Below, in pieces: positions 59,535 to 64,000 of a stretch of DNA of 64,000 nucleotides. The notes under the pieces are model-generated. The model did not search any database and was not told the origin of the DNA. It saw nothing but the letters and a program-made list of their open reading frames with translations. How positions within the stretch are numbered: position 1 is the first letter of the stretch; each line of letters opens with the position of its first letter. The position numbers and the translations under genes were made by a program. The stretch spans positions 310,001 through 374,000 of the forward strand of contig NC_019943.1 of assembly GCF_000327485.1 (NCBI RefSeq), given 5' to 3'. The stretch comes from Methanoregula formicica SMSP (GTDB lineage: Archaea; Halobacteriota; Methanomicrobia; Methanomicrobiales; Methanospirillaceae).

Positions 59535-60254
59535 ATGATGCGACCCGGCCCAATCCTGTTCATCGGAATGTTTTTTGTTGCCGGTATCATCCTGCTTGCC
59601 GCGACTCTGTCGGCAACCGGTATGTATGCCCGTGATAATGGCCGGATAACCTACGGGCTCGACAGCCAGCTTCCCGCTCCGCGGTACTATACCGGCATCG
59701 ACTTTGATTCCCTCTCGTCCAACAGTCACCTCACCGTCATTCCCCTGAAGAGCTACCGGCAGCAGGTGACGAACTACAGCTGCGGAGCGGCTGCAGCCAT
59801 GACCGTGATGTCCTATTACGGCAGACCGGTCAACAACACGGATGACGAAGAGATCCTGCTTGCCCATGAGATGAATCCCGACGTCTCGGAAAAGACCGGC
59901 ATCAATCCCGAACAGATGACCTCGTGGTTCAACCGGCACGGCTGGAACGCCACGTGGCATACTGGGGGAAGCCGGGAGATGCTCCTTTCCAACCTGAAGG
60001 CCGGGGTACCTACGATTGTCGAGTGGATTGACTGGGGCGGCCACTGGGTAGTCGTGGTCGGGTATGACACGCGGGGAACGGAAACCGTCTGGGATGATGT
60101 CATCATCTTTGCCGATTCCGTTGACTGTCACGATGACCGGGTGGACGGGATCACGTACGCCAACTACGGACAGTTCGATGCCATGTGGTTCGATGCCCAT
60201 TACTTCCCAGCGGAGATGCGGAACCGTGTGTATATTATCGCCCGCCCGGCCTGA
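59535..60254 (+). CDS. Exported C39-like cysteine peptidase
   Basis: 239 residues with a strong GGTGAGGATCC site upstream of the ATG. One membrane helix (about 5-28, ILFIGMFFVAGIILLAATL) anchors it. The domain has the C39-like pattern: YSCGAAAAMTVMSYYG with C83, GVPTIVEW, then GGHWVVVVGYDT with H170, and D194 in IIFADSVD as the third residue. Classical C39 peptidases cut leader peptides; solo membrane forms are less known. It faces outside. The large kinase gene ends 22 bp away on the other strand. Confidence 0.85.
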   Translation: MMRPGPILFIGMFFVAGIILLAATLSATGMYARDNGRITYGLDSQLPAPRYYTGIDFDSLSSNSHLTVIPLKSYRQQVTNYSCGAAAAMTVMSYYGRPVNNTDDEEILLAHEMNPDVSEKTGINPEQMTSWFNRHGWNATWHTGGSREMLLSNLKAGVPTIVEWIDWGGHWVVVVGYDTRGTETVWDDVIIFADSVDCHDDRVDGITYANYGQFDAMWFDAHYFPAEMRNRVYIIARPA

Positions 60255-60275
60255 ATCCCAGACACTCCGTATCCC

Positions 60276-63200
60276 TTATTTCTGCGCAGACCGGAACGCA
60301 CCTTTCGGGACCGTGATCTCAAAGCACGCACCTTTCCCGTGCGTCCCGGTCTCGTGGATCTCAATCCCGGTGATTGCCAGGATCTCCCGCGCTAAAAAGA
60401 GCCCGAAGCCGGTATGCTTCCCGTACCCTTTCTCGAAGATCTTCTGTTTCTCGTCCAGCGGGATGCCGATCCCGTTGTCTGCGAAGGTAATGAGGAGTTC
60501 TCCGTCTTCACTGATCCCGCACCGGACCGTGACAACCGTGAAGGTTTTTCCGTACCGTGCCGCATTGTCGAAGAGATTCAAAAAGACTTTTACTATCATC
60601 GGATCGGAGAAGATCTCGAAGGAGTCGCAGCGCATGTCAAGGTCAAGGAGCGGGGGCCTCACACTCTCAATAACATCCCTCACAGCGACCCACACGGGAG
60701 CGTGCGCACCCATGTCCTGGTAGGTTTTGGCAAATTCGAACTGGTGCTGGATGGTCTCGATTGACGAGGAGATCTTCGCGAGAAAGTCCATAACCACCGG
60801 GTCTGGCTTCCTGAGCGCGGCAAGCTGTGCATAGCCCTGCATAACCGTGAGCTGGTTGGCCACGTCGTGCCGGGTGATGCTGGAGAGGAGGTTGAGCTTC
60901 CGGTTGCTCTCCTTTATCGCGTTCTGGACCTGTTTCATCTCCGTGATGTCCCGGGCATTCCCCATATAGGTCATCACCTTCCCGGTTTTGTCGAGGATAG
61001 GCGAGACGCTCGAAGTATGGACCCGGACCGATCCATTGGCATGAATCACCCGGTACTCGACACCCGTCATCCGCTGGCCGGTCGAGATGACGTTTTGCAG
61101 GGCCTCTTCACACAACGCGATATCGTCTGGATGGATGAATTGTTTGAATGACTGTCCTGTCACGTCCTCCGGCATGTACCCGAGAATATCCGTGAAGCTG
61201 GGCGAGACAAACGTGAATACGCCTTCGTGATTGATCAGGTAGATGATATCGTGCGTGTTCTCGACAAGGAGGCGGTACTTCTCCTCCGATTCCCTGAGGG
61301 CGTTTTCTGCCTCTTTCCGGTGCGAGATGTCATGGATGAGACCCAGGATTCCAAAGACGGAACCGGAGGGATCGAGCAGGGGGATGAGGCGGATATCAAG
61401 CCAGAAGGTACCGGAGGGCAGGTGTTCGAAAACCTCGTTTCTTAAGGGGATCCGGCTTGCGGCAATCCCACGGATCGCCACCATGTACTTCTCGGCAATC
61501 TCCGGCCGGAAGAGGGAGAAGAGGTTCTTGCCGATAAGATTCTCCGGGGTGGTGAGCATTGCCCGTGCTCCCAGCGGATTGATGTACCGGACCGTCCCAC
61601 AGGTATCTAAAAAGAAGATCATGTCGGGGGAATTCTCAGCAATGAGCCGGTATTTTTCCTCGCTCTCCTTTAACGCGATCTCGGCGAGTTTGCGCCTGCT
61701 GATGTCCCGCCCTTCGGCAAGGAGGAACGGGATTTTGTCATCCGCACCCTTCACGGGCTTGATCGAGAAGTCAATAAAGGCAGTGTGGCCGTCACTTGCC
61801 CTGTGGGTGGTCTCGAACCGCACGGTCTCACCCGATGCAGCTTTTTGTATCGCGTCCTTCAGCTGCTCCTGTATTTCGGCCGAGTGGGACCACCAAGCGG
61901 TCTCCCAGAAGGGACAGCCTGCTACTGCGGATTCCTCTACGCCGGCAAAATCGAGGGCGGTACGGTTGGCCATGAGTACCGTTCCGTCCGGGTTGATCAG
62001 CCCGATGAACTGGGACGTCTGGTTGGTAATTGCCCTGAACTTCGCCTCGCTTTCCTGGAGGGCCTGGCTGATCCCGATTCGGTCCGTGACATCTTGGAGG
62101 ACGCCGGAAAAGACCAGTTCATCGCCATGCCGGACCGGGCTTGCCATCCCCCGGAACCAGATCACATCTCCCGAAGGTTTGACAAATTTTCCGGTAAAAT
62201 CCCAGAGGGCTTCGGAATCTGTCGCGGTATGGACCGAATCCATGAACCTGGCCCTGTCTGAAGGGTGTACCGCGCTCGTGAACGCCAGGAAGAACTTCGA
62301 AGGATTGTTGTCGATGCCAAGGATCTCACGCGATCTCTCGTTTATGTAGTAGAATCCCATGCTGCCGTCGAATCGGGCATAGAACTGGAAGACGACTCCC
62401 GGCACTGTTGTGGCGATCTCTTCCATCTGCTGCGTACGGGTGCGGATCTGCTCCTCAGCATCGGCAAGCTCGTCATACTGTTTTCTGAGTTTCTCCTCGG
62501 CATTGGCAAGCTGCTCGTACGCGGCCTGCCGTTCAGCCTCCATCCGCTGTTTCTCCGTTACATCGTGGATGATCCCGAGCAGCGCCGGCTGGTCCTGGTA
62601 CGTGATGAGGGTTACGGTAAACTCGCAGATCCTGACCTCCCCGTTCCGGGTAACGACACGGGCGGAGAACGAATGCGGGATATCTTCCCCCGCCGTCCTC
62701 CGGTCCCGTGCTTCCTGCAATCGTGCGCGGTCATCGGGATAAACGAGATCCCAGATGTTTTTCTTTTGGAGTTCTTCTTCGCTGAACCCGGTGAGTTCCG
62801 ACACTCTCCTGTTGGCAAAGAGGAGCCGGTCGCCACGGTAGATGTAGATAGCATCGCTGCTGTTCTCAACAACTGTGCGGTACTTCCGTTCGTCTGCCCG
62901 GCGTTCGGCTTCCATCCGCTTTGCCTTTAAAAGGCTCCAGAGCCCCTGCATCAGGAGGAGCAGCTCGTTTGCATCGTTCCCGGAGTAATCGGTTGCCTTG
63001 TTGGCCACACCAGCCACGAGAACAACCCGGCCCTCCTCAATCACCGGCACGTTCATGTGCCGGATGATGTGGGGATGGCCGTCCGGGTATCTTTTCTTTG
63101 CGGGATTCGGGACGAGATAATCGTTCGTGATGACCGGCCGGCGCTGCCTTACTGCCTCTCCCCATAGCCCGGTTTTCTCAGTCTTATAGATGATTGGCTT

Positions 63201-64000
63201 CTCCACCATCGTGCATTCGGCCATCACGGATCTCGACCAGGCGTACATGGTGAGCTCGCTCTCGTCCTCGTTCATGAAGGCGAGGTACGCAAGCGGGCTT
63301 GCGGTGATGATGCAGGCGCCTTCAACTGCATAAGAACGGAGGTCTTCATCGCCCTTTTCGGCATGCTCGTAGAAGCCGAGCATATACTTGAGGCGCTGTT
63401 CGCTCTCGCGGATCCTCCGCCCGCTTGCGGCAAGTTCCTCGTACTGCTCCCTGAGCTCGTCACCAGATGCAGCGAGTTCCTCGTTGACCGCCCGAAGGTT
63501 CTCCTCCTCCTTTTTCCGGCCGGTGATATCGACAATGATACCCCGTGTCCCGGTAACCCTGCCGTTCCTGAGAACGGTAGAAGAAAAGATCAGGATGGGA
63601 AAACTCGTGCCGTCTTTTCGTAAAGCGGAATATTCCCGTCCGGCATTCTCGCTGATCCCGGTTTCCAGGATCGTCTGAAAAAACGCGGAGGCACGGTCCC
63701 GGTCTGCAGGTGCAATCGCAGTGCGAAAATCCACTCCCCGGGCGAAGGTGTCCGCTGTATACCCGAACATATCCAGTGCACGGCGGTTGACATAGGTCAG
63801 TCTTCCGGTTGCATCGGATTCATAAATCCCCAGGGGCAGCAGTTCGGCAAGTTCGCGGAACCTCTTCTCGCTCTCTCGTTGGGCTTCCTCAGCTTTTTTC
63901 CGGTCGGTGATGTCCCGGATCGATTCGATCGCACCGGTAACATTCCCCCCCTTGTCATACAGGGGGCTTGCTTTCGCAATGACATAGATCTGTTTTCCTT
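60276..64000 (-). CDS. Multi-PAS/GAF histidine kinase (N-terminus outside window)
   Basis: The frame is open from 60276 to the window edge (more than 1,240 residues). From the edge: the end of one PAS domain (KGGNVTGAIESIRDITDR), a second PAS with FRELAELLPLGIYESD, a coiled-coil, a GAF domain (VEGACIITASPLAYLAF...), then five PAS domains (RKYRTVVENSSDAIY, IATTVPGVVFQFY, KFRAITNQTSQFIGL, KYRLIAENSPDMIFF, KYRLLVENTHDIIY), a dimerisation segment with His in SITRHDVANQL and an HATPase (FLNLFDNAARYGK, FADNGIGIP, GKHTGFGLF). The kinase core is close to the one at 9098-10516. It is a soluble many-input sensor. Confidence 0.93.
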   Translation of the reverse strand, partial: GKQIYVIAKASPLYDKGGNVTGAIESIRDITDRKKAEEAQRESEKRFRELAELLPLGIYESDATGRLTYVNRRALDMFGYTADTFARGVDFRTAIAPADRDRASAFFQTILETGISENAGREYSALRKDGTSFPILIFSSTVLRNGRVTGTRGIIVDITGRKKEEENLRAVNEELAASGDELREQYEELAASGRRIRESEQRLKYMLGFYEHAEKGDEDLRSYAVEGACIITASPLAYLAFMNEDESELTMYAWSRSVMAECTMVEKPIIYKTEKTGLWGEAVRQRRPVITNDYLVPNPAKKRYPDGHPHIIRHMNVPVIEEGRVVLVAGVANKATDYSGNDANELLLLMQGLWSLLKAKRMEAERRADERKYRTVVENSSDAIYIYRGDRLLFANRRVSELTGFSEEELQKKNIWDLVYPDDRARLQEARDRRTAGEDIPHSFSARVVTRNGEVRICEFTVTLITYQDQPALLGIIHDVTEKQRMEAERQAAYEQLANAEEKLRKQYDELADAEEQIRTRTQQMEEIATTVPGVVFQFYARFDGSMGFYYINERSREILGIDNNPSKFFLAFTSAVHPSDRARFMDSVHTATDSEALWDFTGKFVKPSGDVIWFRGMASPVRHGDELVFSGVLQDVTDRIGISQALQESEAKFRAITNQTSQFIGLINPDGTVLMANRTALDFAGVEESAVAGCPFWETAWWSHSAEIQEQLKDAIQKAASGETVRFETTHRASDGHTAFIDFSIKPVKGADDKIPFLLAEGRDISRRKLAEIALKESEEKYRLIAENSPDMIFFLDTCGTVRYINPLGARAMLTTPENLIGKNLFSLFRPEIAEKYMVAIRGIAASRIPLRNEVFEHLPSGTFWLDIRLIPLLDPSGSVFGILGLIHDISHRKEAENALRESEEKYRLLVENTHDIIYLINHEGVFTFVSPSFTDILGYMPEDVTGQSFKQFIHPDDIALCEEALQNVISTGQRMTGVEYRVIHANGSVRVHTSSVSPILDKTGKVMTYMGNARDITEMKQVQNAIKESNRKLNLLSSITRHDVANQLTVMQGYAQLAALRKPDPVVMDFLAKISSSIETIQHQFEFAKTYQDMGAHAPVWVAVRDVIESVRPPLLDLDMRCDSFEIFSDPMIVKVFLNLFDNAARYGKTFTVVTVRCGISEDGELLITFADNGIGIPLDEKQKIFEKGYGKHTGFGLFLAREILAITGIEIHETGTHGKGACFEITVPKGAFRSAQK

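Overview
The window is chromosomal DNA of a methanogenic euryarchaeon, most likely of the order Methanomicrobiales (Methanoregula-like; the genus is inferred). The evidence is an archaeal A1-type ATP synthase operon, TFB, Gar1, SRP19, ribosomal proteins S6e and S8e, aIF5B, a cupin-type phosphoglucose isomerase, HypB, a methanopterin-pathway synthase, a lone NrpR-type (DUF128) domain, PAS/histidine-kinase proteins of the methanogen type, and many genes whose start codon lies 25-30 bp from a TATA box with no room for a leader. Coding DNA is dense and GC-rich. I see no rRNA, CRISPR array, transposase or prophage.

Layout. 1-6564: the ATP synthase operon (E end, C, F, A, B, D) running directly into pgk. 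6567-13803: small membrane proteins, a ribbon-helix-helix regulator, rlmH, a three-gene membrane cassette, a receiver-PAS-kinase, a HEAT protein behind a structured leader, a methyltransferase and a secreted transglutaminase. 13839-25540: an NlpC-like lipoprotein, class II lysS, a flavin disulfide reductase, a DUF128 regulator, pgiA, nadE with a degenerate TtuA-like protein, then rio2-DUF460-thiL. 25638-28379: a membrane-anchored TIR protein behind a PAS-RyR protein, the best candidate here for an undescribed signalling or defence system. 28502-36885: information processing (two tRNA-Ala, tfb, gar1, PHP hydrolase, srp19, hypB, rps8e, rps6e, infB, tRNA-His). 37070-46131: small enzymes, a SemiSWEET, and an ABC-2 exporter with a permease-PrsW fusion and a lipoprotein carrying a JAMM-like motif. 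46174-64000: a glycosidase-like protein, a fused chorismate-lyase/RFAP-synthase protein, a solo MazF-like protein, exported proteins, a membrane winged-helix regulator, an iron-sulfur flavoprotein, a pilin-like protein, rubrerythrin, a C39-like peptidase and a very large multi-PAS histidine kinase cut by the window end.

How they fit together. Housekeeping blocks (energy, translation, RNA processing) alternate with accessory blocks rich in exported proteins and sensors. The extracytoplasmic domain of the TIR protein recurs in a lone lipoprotein at 40732-41211, which links the candidate TIR/RyR system to the cell surface. TATA boxes decide several start codons, and one TATA box lies exactly midway between the divergent srp19 and hypB starts.
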